5,111 nt of DNA from Bacteroidota bacterium (GTDB lineage Bacteria; Bacteroidota; Ignavibacteria; SZUA-365; JAADGX01), in assembly GCA_024276335.1 (NCBI GenBank), contig JAJRXL010000365.1:1-5111 (forward strand), given 5' to 3'. The notes below the pieces were generated by a model, which was given only the letters and a program-made list of their open reading frames with translations, did not search any database and was not told where the DNA came from. Below, in pieces: positions 1 through 5,111 of this stretch (positions are counted from its first letter, which is position 1; every line of letters starts with the position of its first letter). A program made the position numbers and the translations under genes.

Positions 1-398
1 ACCACGAACAGCTCCCCGTAAATCGTCCGCGCGCCACGGAAGTGAACACCTACCAGCGCGACGGCTACATGTGCTGTGGCGACAATGGCGGCGCGTCCGT
101 GAATTACGAGCCGAACAGTTTTGGCGGCCCGCAGGCGGACCTCGCGTACAAAGAACCGCCGTTGAAAATTTCCGGCGACGCCGACCGGTATGAGCAAAAG
201 AGAGGCGTGGACGACGACTACGTCCAGCCGGGGGAACTGTTCCGCTTGATGTCGGCGGACGAACAGGCAAGACTGATCACAAATATCGTCGGCACGCTCA
301 AGAACGTCTCGAAAGAAATACAGGAAAGAATGGTCGTTCATTTTTACAAAGCCGACAAGGCGTACGGTGAAGGAGTCGCCAAGGGTTTAGGGCTTTGA
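1..398 (+). CDS. katA: Catalase, monofunctional heme type, C-terminal part (5' end outside window)
   Basis: This is the last 131 residues of a heme catalase, which converts hydrogen peroxide to water and oxygen, normally in the cytoplasm. The frame is open from the window edge (first full codon at 3) to TGA at 396-398, so the true start lies upstream. What is seen: EQLPVNRP, then YQRDG and NYEPNSFGGP, all hallmarks of the end of the catalase core. From about residue 70 follows the catalase-related C-terminal helical domain (DDYVQPGELFRLM, then a helix-rich tail ending GVAKGLGL). The protein stops right after this domain, so it is a small-subunit enzyme and not the large HPII type with an extra flavodoxin-like domain. 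The catalytic His and Asn and the heme-ligand Tyr lie in the missing part or cannot be judged here. The symbol katA follows common naming for small-subunit catalases and is the uncertain part; the family is not in doubt. No strong terminator hairpin is seen after the stop. Confidence 0.96.
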   Translation, partial: HEQLPVNRPRATEVNTYQRDGYMCCGDNGGASVNYEPNSFGGPQADLAYKEPPLKISGDADRYEQKRGVDDDYVQPGELFRLMSADEQARLITNIVGTLKNVSKEIQERMVVHFYKADKAYGEGVAKGLGL

Positions 399-451
399 TC
401 ATCGCATAACATCAAGTTGAACCTGTCCCACGCCGGCTCTCCGCGATCTGA

Positions 452-488
452 AACGGCTTGATCCGCCTTTCCGGGAACGGTTGATTCG
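452..488 (+). repeat. Imperfect direct repeat in the catalase/NmrA gap
   Basis: AACGGCTTGATCCG (452-465) and AACGGTTGATTCG (476-488) are two similar words 24 bases apart, differing by one missing base and one substitution. They lie in the 157-base gap between the catalase stop and the next gene, the usual place for a promoter or operator. The second copy contains TTGATT (481-486), which with GTTAAT (504-509) at 17-base spacing would make a weak sigma70-like promoter. This is inference from two short words and may be chance. Confidence 0.3.
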
Positions 489-540
489 TCATGTTGTCGG
501 AAGGTTAATTCGAGCGTTATGCACATTTACGCATGGAAAG

Positions 541-546
541 AAGGAG
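541..546 (+). promoter_or_regulatory. Ribosome binding site that fixes the start of the NmrA-like gene
   Basis: AAGGAG, preceded by more purines, sits 9 bases before ATG 556. A second in-frame ATG at 547 touches the motif with no spacer and is therefore unlikely to be used. In-frame TTG 481 lies far upstream of it. The site therefore selects 556 as the start. Confidence 0.8.
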
Positions 547-555
547 ATGACGGTA

Positions 556-1425
556 ATGAAGAAAACCATCCTCGTTGTCGGCGCGACCGGAATGCTCGGA
601 ACACCGGTTGCCAGGCAACTACATACAGACGGGTATGAGGTTCGTGTCCTGGCGCGATCCCCGGAGAAAGCCAGAGCGAAGCTCGGAGATTCATTCGTCT
701 ATTATAAAGGTGACGTCGAAGACCCTTCCTCGTTGGAAAGCGCCGTGGACGGGTGCTTCGGTGTCCACATTAACTTGAGGGGCGGACCGAAGGCCGAGGA
801 TTTCGACCGGATCGAATATGGAGGCACGGCCAACATTGCCAAGGTATCCGCAAGCAAGGGAGTACAGCGTATTACGTACTTGTCCGGCGCGGCGACGTTT
901 GAAGAGAATGCGTGGTTTCCAATGGTCAGGGCCAAGCTGCGATCGGAGAAAGCCATCCGGGAAAGCGGCATTCCCTATACGATTTTTTGCGCCACGCATA
1001 TTATGGAATCGCTGTCTCTTGCCGTCAGGGGAAAAAGGGCCACCGTGATCGGGAAACAGCCGCACCGTTTGCACTGGCTTGCCGCAAACGATTACGCAAA
1101 AATGGTTTCCAAGGCTTTTCAACTACCGGAAGCGGCGAACAAGCGACTTTTCCTTTACGGGCCCGAAGCGTTCACCATGGCGGAGGCGATCAACACGTAC
1201 TGCTCAATTGTGCACCCGGATGTTAAAGTCTCTTCGGTTCCGATTTGGCTCCTGTCATTGGTCGGCAAAGTATCCTTCAATCCGGAACTACAACTCGTCG
1301 CCGACTTGATGCATTTCTTCGAAAAAGTGGGTGAAGGCGGTGACCCTTCGGAAGCGAGCAGCCTGCTTGGAGCTCCAACGACGACCCTGGAACAGTGGTG
1401 TCGCCAGCAGCGCAACATCGCCTGA
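556..1425 (+). CDS. NmrA-like atypical short-chain dehydrogenase/reductase, NAD(P)-binding
   Basis: A 289-aa protein with an N-terminal Rossmann fold. Residues 4-15 read TILVVGATGMLG, giving the GxxGxxG dinucleotide-binding loop at 9-15. Arg34 follows the second strand (LARSP), a position that often favours NADP(H). GDVED at 52-56 matches the Asp-containing loop that contacts adenine. YLSG (108-111) and Lys127 lie where SDR active-site residues usually fall, but a full Tyr-xxx-Lys motif is not evident, as is common in NmrA-like proteins. These act as redox-sensing regulators or as NAD(P)H-dependent reductases of quinones or sugar nucleotides; the substrate cannot be read here. The length is normal for the family. 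It is cytoplasmic: there is no signal peptide, although WLLSLVG near 231-237 is hydrophobic. It lies 157 bases after the catalase gene on the same strand, so co-regulation in oxidative stress is possible but unproven. The start is set by the AAGGAG site. Confidence 0.93.
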   Translation: MKKTILVVGATGMLGTPVARQLHTDGYEVRVLARSPEKARAKLGDSFVYYKGDVEDPSSLESAVDGCFGVHINLRGGPKAEDFDRIEYGGTANIAKVSASKGVQRITYLSGAATFEENAWFPMVRAKLRSEKAIRESGIPYTIFCATHIMESLSLAVRGKRATVIGKQPHRLHWLAANDYAKMVSKAFQLPEAANKRLFLYGPEAFTMAEAINTYCSIVHPDVKVSSVPIWLLSLVGKVSFNPELQLVADLMHFFEKVGEGGDPSEASSLLGAPTTTLEQWCRQQRNIA

Positions 1426-2053
1426 CAGGGGGTGCGACGTGGTTGCAGGTGCCCGGCGGCGTGAATCGGCAACAGCATGTCTTTGCCCGCCCGCACCGCT
1501 AAAAGTGCATTTGCAGGACACGCATCCGACCCTGGCGGCGGATATCATGCCGTTCTTCCTGTTCTCGAGGACACCCGTTGTGGGGAGATCCGCGCGTACA
1601 TTCGAAATCGTTTTTTCCGCCCGATCGTTGCCGTTTTTCAACGTGAAGTCTCTTGATATCCGGTGATTTATTGTTTAGGTTGGGTTGAAACTCACTGAGA
1701 GGGGACGGTTCAAGCGGGGAATATAAGTTCTTTTTACAATACTCATCCCTTTGAAATGGGATTGAAGTGCTGGAAAGTGAGCTGAAGAGAAAGATGGGGT
1801 TTCGTGTGTGAACAACTGGATGGCCTGATCAGAAGAGAGAGCGTTGTACGGGAAGGAAGGAGAAGAGTATCGGGCCAGGAAATAACCGGATTGCAAGCGG
1901 TATCGAATATGCAGAGAGACAGGTTGAAGAGCACGGCAAGCGGGAAGGTGCCCCACGGGTTACGACATTGCCCGGGTCGCTTAAATTGCCGGTTTGGTAT
2001 CGTTTCAAGGAGTCTGGAAGGGCGAATTAATCCAAAAGTGCATATGGGTCGAT

Positions 2054-2082
2054 CGACGTGGAGCATGTCGTTGCCCACGTCG
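2054..2082. repeat. Inverted repeat, 8-bp arms
   Basis: CGACGTGG (2054-2061) is the exact reverse complement of CCACGTCG (2075-2082), with a 13-base loop. The left arm overlaps the 10-bp palindrome GTCGATCGAC (2048-2057), and another dyad, CCGG-AGCATG-CCGG, follows at 2088-2101. There is no T-run, so it is not a standard intrinsic terminator. In GC-rich DNA such dyads can arise by chance. Confidence 0.35.
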
Positions 2083-2294
2083 TCGGGCCGGAGCATGCCG
2101 GGGCCGCGTCTGACGAGCGACGCGCGCTTCCGCCGAAGAACCGGTGCAAACGACGCCGGACCGGGGAAGACGATCGCCACGGTACGGGGGAATCGCTCGC
2201 CCGGAGACCCGGAAAAGACGAGTTAGCGGAGGCGGGGTTGACCGGCGTGCCGGATATTACGATTTCCGCCGTTCCCTTGTCGCTGGTCTACAAG

Positions 2295-2334
2295 AGGGAA
2301 TTTCCCTTGTTCGAACGAACCGGGAATTACCCGG
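2295..2334. promoter_or_regulatory. Operator-like cluster of three palindromes
   Basis: AGGGAATTTCCCT (2295-2307), GTTCGAAC (2309-2316) and CCGGGAATTACCCGG (2320-2334) lie end to end. The outer two contain the same 11-bp dyad with one central difference (GGGAATTTCCC at 2296-2306, GGGAATTACCC at 2322-2332), 26 bp apart, roughly two and a half helical turns, with the 8-bp palindrome between them. The cluster ends 8 bases before ATG 2343. Paired dyads like this are typical of binding sites for dimeric repressors or activators. The third dyad (5-bp arms, 5-base loop) could also fold in RNA. The regulator and the promoter are not identifiable; the role is inference. Confidence 0.4.
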
Positions 2335-2342
2335 CTACGAGG

Positions 2343-2654
2343 ATGTCAGAAACGAGGAATAATAAAACGATTCAGCGAACAGTAGGCTCCTGGGCGAGTC
2401 CAATCTCTGAACCTGGACTTTATACCGCTTCATGCGGGGGAGGGTGTTCAGTGTCAATTATAGATGTTTACAAAGGCGACAACGCGTGCAAGCAATGTCT
2501 CGGCTGGAAACGTGTTGATGATGGCGAAAAACAGTCATGGAAATATTGGGAGGAATTACCAGTGTCCATCAGGTTAGCTGTTACGCTTGGTCTCGTCAGG
2601 CCGGTCGAATGTCCGAACTGTCACGGTACAGGGCAGGAGCCACGGGATGAGTGA
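2343..2654 (+). CDS. Small cysteine-rich, zinc-ribbon-like protein of unknown function
   Basis: A 103-aa protein that I do not recognise by name. It has three cysteine pairs: Cys31/Cys35 (CGGGC), Cys49/Cys52 (CKQC) and Cys90/Cys93 (CPNCHGTG). The part from Pro24 to Cys52 (PGLYTAS, the CGGGC pair, VYKGD, CKQC) resembles small zinc ribbons with the pattern G-x-Y-x-C, V-x-x-G-D, C-x-x-C. The last pair resembles the CxxCxGxG elements of DnaJ-type zinc centres. Between them is a Trp-rich segment (GWKRVDDGEK, WKYWEELP). Zinc binding is inferred. There is no signal peptide or membrane helix, so it is probably cytoplasmic. The start is uncertain: ATG 2343 has only GAGG touching it, while GTG 2451 has GGAGGG six bases upstream but would lose Cys31/Cys35. 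The frame is also open further upstream to 2031, but that part is GC-rich and unconvincing. Its stop overlaps the next small ORF, and the cytochrome gene follows 178 bases later. Confidence 0.55.
   Translation: MSETRNNKTIQRTVGSWASPISEPGLYTASCGGGCSVSIIDVYKGDNACKQCLGWKRVDDGEKQSWKYWEELPVSIRLAVTLGLVRPVECPNCHGTGQEPRDE
2635..2639 (+). promoter_or_regulatory. Shine-Dalgarno sequence before the overlapping small ORF
   Basis: AGGAG sits 7 bases before ATG 2647, an ideal spacing, inside the end of the upstream coding sequence. With the ATGAGTGA start/stop overlap it is the best reason to think the tiny ORF at 2647 is translated, possibly coupled to the gene before it. Confidence 0.4.
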
Positions 2655-2742
2655 TTACATTACCGTCATTCCTGGCGCGGCGAAGCTCCATCTGACCGGA
2701 AGATGGCCGGTCGCATTAATCTCCCCTTGGAATTTGCGATGA
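2647..2742 (+). CDS. Tiny overlapping ORF, possibly frameshifted
   Basis: A 31-aa reading frame starting MSDYITVIPGAAK and ending at TGA 2740-2742. Its start overlaps the upstream stop by eight bases and has AGGAG 7 bases before it. No family is recognised. If one C of the CCCC run at 2723-2726 is dropped, the frame continues for 62 codons in all, through a SCPPC cysteine pair, to TGA 2834-2836. That stop overlaps the cytochrome ATG as ATGA. An alternative is an 18-codon ORF at 2739-2795 that overlaps this stop as ATGA. The good start signals support translation; the short length and lack of homology argue against. It may be a real gene broken by an indel, or a chance ORF. Confidence 0.28.
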   Translation: MSDYITVIPGAAKLHLTGRWPVALISPWNLR

Positions 2743-2832
2743 ATACGTGGCCAAACCGTCATGTCCTCCATGTATTGAATCAAACCCCGGAATAATAACG
2801 GAAAGGTTAACTATAAAAACGAAACAAATACC

Positions 2833-4323
2833 ATGAAAAGATTATTCCCTCCAATCGTATATAACACGATTACACTAACCGGATTCGCGGTCTTTATTAT
2901 AAGCTTCGGCCTCATACTGTTCCTTACGATAATTGAATTGTTGGCCACGGAAACAAAGCCCTATATGGGTATTATTACATTTATCGTTCTTCCGTTCTTC
3001 ATGCTCATTGGAATCCTGTTGATGTTTTACGGCATAAAAAGAGAACGGAAATTGATAAAAAAGGGATTACAGCGTGAAAGGACACTCCCGGTAATCGATT
3101 TAAATAATCCCGTACATCGCAAACTCTTATTATATTTTTCGTCCGGTTTACTGTTTCTTATTCTGTTTTCCGCTTTTGGAAGTTTTAAAGCGTATGAATA
3201 CACCGATTCCAATGAATTTTGCGGCACAATCTGCCATAAAGTTATGAATCCCGAGTACACATCCTATGAATATTCGCCTCATGCAAGAGTTGATTGTGTC
3301 AAATGCCATATAGGTCCCGGGGCACAATGGTATGTACGATCCAAGTTGTCCGGTGCATACCAGTTGTATGCCGTACTGTTTAATAAGTATCCAAAGCCCA
3401 TTCCAATCCCGATCAGCAATTTAAGGCCCGCACAGGAAACGTGCGAGCAATGCCACTGGCCGAAAGTTTTCTTTAGTGAAAAAATGATGAAGAAGACGTA
3501 TTATATGTCCGATGACGAAAACTCGCATTGGTCAATCGACCTGCTGTTGAAGATCGGAGGCGGTAATATAGAATCGGGCCCTACCTCAGGCATTCATTGG
3601 CACATGAACATCGACAACAAGATTGAGTATTATGCATCGGACGATAAAAGGCAGGTTATCCCCTGGATAAAAAGTACGAACGAGAATGGAGAAAGTGTCA
3701 TTTATAAAAGTACGGAAACGGATTTTGACGAGAGCAAAATGGATACAGATGCGATAAGGAAGATGGATTGTATCGACTGCCACAACCGTCCCTCTCACTT
3801 GTTTAGAAATCCCTCCAGCCTGGTAAACGAACTCATGTCCATCGGGTGGATTGACGCAGGCTTGCCGGACATGAAATCCCTTGCAGTAGAGGTACTTGAC
3901 AAGGGCTACACGACAAAGCAGAATGGTCTGGATAGTATTGAAATCGTTGTCAGTTCGTATTATGAGTCGCATTATCCGCAAGTCGCGTCATCGAAAAAAG
4001 AAGAAATACAAAACGCGATAGGCGAACTACAAAAGGAATACCGAAGGAATTATTTCCCTTCGATGAACGTGGACTGGACAAAATACCCGGATAATATAGG
4101 GCATTTATATTCAGACGGTTGTTTTCGATGCCACGACGGGAAACATGTGAGTGAGGACGGAAAAACGCTCACGAGGGATTGCAACTCTTGTCATGTTATT
4201 CTCGCTCAGAAATTCGAAAATAGTTCCATCAGGATATCGCTTGGGGGTATTAATTACAAGCATCCCGTTGACATAGACGAAGCATGGAAAGACACGAATT
4301 GCAGCGAATGCCACGGTGGCTGA
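2833..4323 (+). CDS. Seven-heme NapC/NirT-family inner-membrane cytochrome c, ImcH-like
   Basis: A 496-aa membrane-anchored cytochrome, probably a quinol dehydrogenase passing electrons from menaquinol to periplasmic carriers. Hydrophobic helices lie at about 12-37, 45-67 and 98-117. The Lys/Arg-rich loop at 69-83 should be cytoplasmic, placing the rest in the periplasm. Seven heme sites are seen: an unusual CX3CH at 130-135 (CGTICH) and CXXCH at 155, 204, 313, 430, 450 and 490. The stretch around the first two (CHKVMNPEYTSY, SPHARVDC, CHIGPGA) is typical of the NapC/NirT/NrfH quinol-oxidising domain. The conserved-looking GIHWHM (253-258) may give extra ligands. Simple NapC/NrfH proteins have one helix and four hemes; three helices plus seven hemes match, from memory, ImcH of Geobacter, used for high-potential extracellular acceptors. 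That equivalence is inference. ATG 2833 has no Shine-Dalgarno at normal distance (GGAAAGG is about 26 bases upstream), so weak or coupled translation is possible. Heme attachment would need a cytochrome c maturation system, not in this window. Confidence 0.95.
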   Translation: MKRLFPPIVYNTITLTGFAVFIISFGLILFLTIIELLATETKPYMGIITFIVLPFFMLIGILLMFYGIKRERKLIKKGLQRERTLPVIDLNNPVHRKLLLYFSSGLLFLILFSAFGSFKAYEYTDSNEFCGTICHKVMNPEYTSYEYSPHARVDCVKCHIGPGAQWYVRSKLSGAYQLYAVLFNKYPKPIPIPISNLRPAQETCEQCHWPKVFFSEKMMKKTYYMSDDENSHWSIDLLLKIGGGNIESGPTSGIHWHMNIDNKIEYYASDDKRQVIPWIKSTNENGESVIYKSTETDFDESKMDTDAIRKMDCIDCHNRPSHLFRNPSSLVNELMSIGWIDAGLPDMKSLAVEVLDKGYTTKQNGLDSIEIVVSSYYESHYPQVASSKKEEIQNAIGELQKEYRRNYFPSMNVDWTKYPDNIGHLYSDGCFRCHDGKHVSEDGKTLTRDCNSCHVILAQKFENSSIRISLGGINYKHPVDIDEAWKDTNCSECHGG

Positions 4324-4615
4324 AAACGATACGAAGCGAACGACACTGCACTGTATGCGCCTTGTTATCTTTAGAAATTCTTGTGGAAATACGCTGCATT
4401 TGGACAACTGGGGCTGTTTATTTATATTTATTGCGCTGAAAGAGCATATCTCCTCAGCACTTTCTTGATGGATAGAATAAAAAATGAACATTGACGTACA
4501 TATTACGCCACCTGGAGAAGATGTAAGCCACGACAAGGGGATGAACTTCTGTTTCCTTACACAGTGCACGACTATGTTCAAAAGAATTCATGATATCAAA
4601 TAGTCAAAATTAGCG
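4324..4615. other. Spacer between cytochrome and P-type ATPase genes
   Basis: This AT-rich 292-base gap has no recognised gene. Two small + strand ORFs with no Shine-Dalgarno are present: 4355-4468 (37 aa, starting MRLVIFRNSCG) and 4484-4603 (39 aa, starting MNIDVHITPPGED). The second is in the same frame as the ATPase and ends at TAG 4601-4603, 12 bases before the ATPase start. Both are most likely chance. A weak hairpin lies at 4435-4458. No convincing promoter pair was found: TTGACG (4491-4496) makes a good -35 but has no -10 at proper spacing. Confidence 0.5.
4435..4466 (+). terminator. Weak terminator-like hairpin after the cytochrome gene
   Basis: GCTGA (4435-4439) pairs with TCAGC (4454-4458), and inside it GAG (4442-4444) pairs with CTC (4450-4452) around a CATAT loop. 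It is followed by ACTTTCTT, a poor T-run. It lies about 110 bases after the cytochrome stop and before the ATPase gene, a sensible place for a terminator, but stem and tail are weak. Confidence 0.22.
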
Positions 4616-5111
4616 ATGAATGAAATCATATTAGACATCTCCGAGATTAAAAAACTGTCAGTTGATGATTTGTTCAAGACATATTCTTCGAGCAAAAACG
4701 GGCTTACGACGTCCTCGGTAGAAGAACGCATCGAAAAATACGGATTCAACGATATTTCGGAGAAAAAAGTCAACCCAATTCTCAAGTTCCTGAGTTATTT
4801 CTGGGGACCTATACCGTGGATGATTGAGGTAGCGGCCATATTGTCGGCGGCTATTAATCATTGGGAGGATTTCTGGGTTATTTTTGCATTGCTTCTTTTG
4901 AACGCCGTAGTTGGCTTTTGGCAGGAATACAAGGCGGATGATGCGATTAATTTACTGAAGAAGAAATTAGCATTAAAAGCGCGGGTGTTGCGGGACGGGA
5001 AATGGCTGGGAATATCAGCGAAAGAGCTTGTTCCCGGGGACGTCGTACGCGTGCGGTTAGGCGACATTGTTCCGGCGGATTTAAAGCTGTTTGCGGGCGA
5101 TTACCTCAGCG
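4616..5111 (+). CDS. Plasma-membrane proton-efflux P-type ATPase (P3A-like), N-terminal part
   Basis: The first 165 residues of a P-type ATPase; the gene runs off the right edge. It uses ATP to move a cation, by family most likely H+, out across the cytoplasmic membrane. Seen in order: a cation-ATPase N-terminal domain (about 12-60, LSVDDLF, GLTTSSVEERIEKYG), then SYFWGPIPWMIEVAAILSAA leading into membrane helix 1 (about 66-81), helix 2 (about 85-103, VIFALLLLNAVVGFWQEYKA), and the start of the actuator domain with LVPGDVVRVRLGDIVPAD (138-155). The FWGPIPWMIE phrase is characteristic of the H+-ATPase subfamily and unlike Ca2+ or K+ types. The TGES loop, the phosphorylated DKTGT aspartate and the C-terminal helices lie outside the window, so activity and ion cannot be confirmed. 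ATG 4616 is the first Met after in-frame TAG 4601-4603. No Shine-Dalgarno precedes it, as with the cytochrome gene. It is 292 bases from the cytochrome gene, so probably a separate transcript. Confidence 0.94.
   Translation, partial: MNEIILDISEIKKLSVDDLFKTYSSSKNGLTTSSVEERIEKYGFNDISEKKVNPILKFLSYFWGPIPWMIEVAAILSAAINHWEDFWVIFALLLLNAVVGFWQEYKADDAINLLKKKLALKARVLRDGKWLGISAKELVPGDVVRVRLGDIVPADLKLFAGDYLS

Larger units (their letters stand above)
1426..2342. other. Gene-poor GC-rich stretch, possible decayed coding sequence
   Basis: These 917 bases hold no gene I can support. Open frames exist on both strands (for example + 1331-1666 and 1804-2226, - 1288-1641 and 1743-2180), but they overlap each other, lack good ribosome binding sites and resemble no family I know. 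Some + strand pieces read like protein: frame 1755-1808 gives GIEVLESELKRKMGFRV then a stop; frame 1829-1882 gives ERALYGKEGEEYRARK then a stop; frame 1812-2027 includes IASGIEYAERQVEEHGKREG and LPGSLKLPVWYRFKESG then TAA. No start codon serves them, so a frameshifted gene remnant is one explanation. A + frame ending at 2362 also reads plausibly near its end (YYDFRRSLVAGLQEGISLV). From 2040 on, short palindromes are frequent. No tRNA, rRNA, CRISPR or clear insertion-sequence ends were seen. Confidence 0.5.

Noticed and set aside
481..555. Upstream TTG start (481) or ATG 547 for the NmrA-like protein
   Set aside because: The extra N-terminal residues do not fit the Rossmann start, which normally begins a few residues before GATGMLG. 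AAGGAG (541-546) is correctly spaced only for ATG 556.
1432..1438. GTGCGAC, the typical first bases of a bacterial group II intron, just after the NmrA stop
   Set aside because: No domain V hairpin, no reverse transcriptase and no 3' boundary were found downstream; the 7-base match is likely chance.
1288..1666. Overlapping open frames on both strands at the end of and after the NmrA gene
   Set aside because: Both frames overlap the real NmrA coding sequence in large part, have no ribosome binding site and resemble no known family.
1804..2226. 140-codon + strand open frame with GTG start
   Set aside because: Low-complexity Arg/Ser/Gly-rich translation typical of a non-coding frame in GC-rich DNA; no family resemblance and other frames in the same region look as good.
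3586..3981. 131-codon reverse-strand open frame inside the cytochrome gene
   Set aside because: It lies wholly antisense to a gene with unmistakable heme motifs and matches nothing recognisable.
4310..4320. GCCACGGTGGC palindrome at the cytochrome stop as a terminator
   Set aside because: The stem has only four base pairs, encodes the last heme motif region, and is followed by A residues, not a T-run.
4355..4468. 37-codon + strand ORF after the cytochrome gene
   Set aside because: No Shine-Dalgarno, no homology recognised, and it ends within the weak hairpin region; best treated as chance.
4111..4581. 156-codon reverse-strand open frame covering the cytochrome end and the spacer
   Set aside because: Nearly half is antisense to the cytochrome, there is no recognisable domain, and the spacer part shows no coding character.
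1..5111. CRISPR arrays, tRNA or rRNA genes, insertion-sequence ends
   Set aside because: No regularly spaced repeats, cloverleaf signatures, ribosomal RNA words or transposase-like proteins were found in reading both strands by eye.

Overview
The window holds two intact, clearly recognisable genes, two genes cut by the window edges, one probable small cysteine-rich gene, and a long stretch without a convincing gene. All supported genes are on the + strand. The genes point to a bacterium, and the multiheme inner-membrane cytochrome suggests a Gram-negative one with a periplasm. That cytochrome type is best known from metal-reducing Desulfobacterota (Geobacter relatives) and also occurs in other anaerobic, multiheme-rich phyla. 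The sequence alone does not fix the phylum.

Layout. Positions 1-398 carry the C-terminal 131 residues of a small-subunit monofunctional catalase. After a 157-base gap, an NmrA-like NAD(P)-binding protein follows (556-1425, 289 aa) with a good ribosome binding site. Positions 1426-2342 are GC-rich and contain no gene I can defend. They hold short stop-interrupted segments that could be a decayed gene, and many small palindromes. The stretch ends in a tight operator-like cluster at 2295-2334: two near-identical 11-bp dyads, GGGAATTTCCC and GGGAATTACCC, on either side of GTTCGAAC.

From about 2343 the sequence is visibly more AT-rich. A 103-aa protein with three cysteine pairs (2343-2654) overlaps a very small ORF (2647-2742) that has its own Shine-Dalgarno sequence. 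A single-base slip in a CCCC run would extend that ORF to 62 codons, ending in an ATGA overlap with the next start. Next is a seven-heme NapC/NirT-family cytochrome with three N-terminal membrane helices (2833-4323, 496 aa), an architecture like that of the quinol-oxidising cytochrome ImcH. A 292-base spacer (4324-4615) leads to the first 165 residues of a plasma-membrane H+-type P-type ATPase that runs off the right edge.

How the genes may relate. Catalase removes hydrogen peroxide, and the NmrA-like protein may be a redox sensor or reductase, but the gap between them leaves an operon unproven. The cysteine-rich small protein, the tiny ORF and the cytochrome are packed as if co-transcribed and perhaps translationally coupled. 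The cytochrome would pass electrons from the membrane quinone pool to periplasmic carriers. The P-type ATPase would pump protons or other cations using ATP. The most interesting part is 2295-2836: the dyad cluster, the unrecognised small protein and the apparent frameshift just before the cytochrome.
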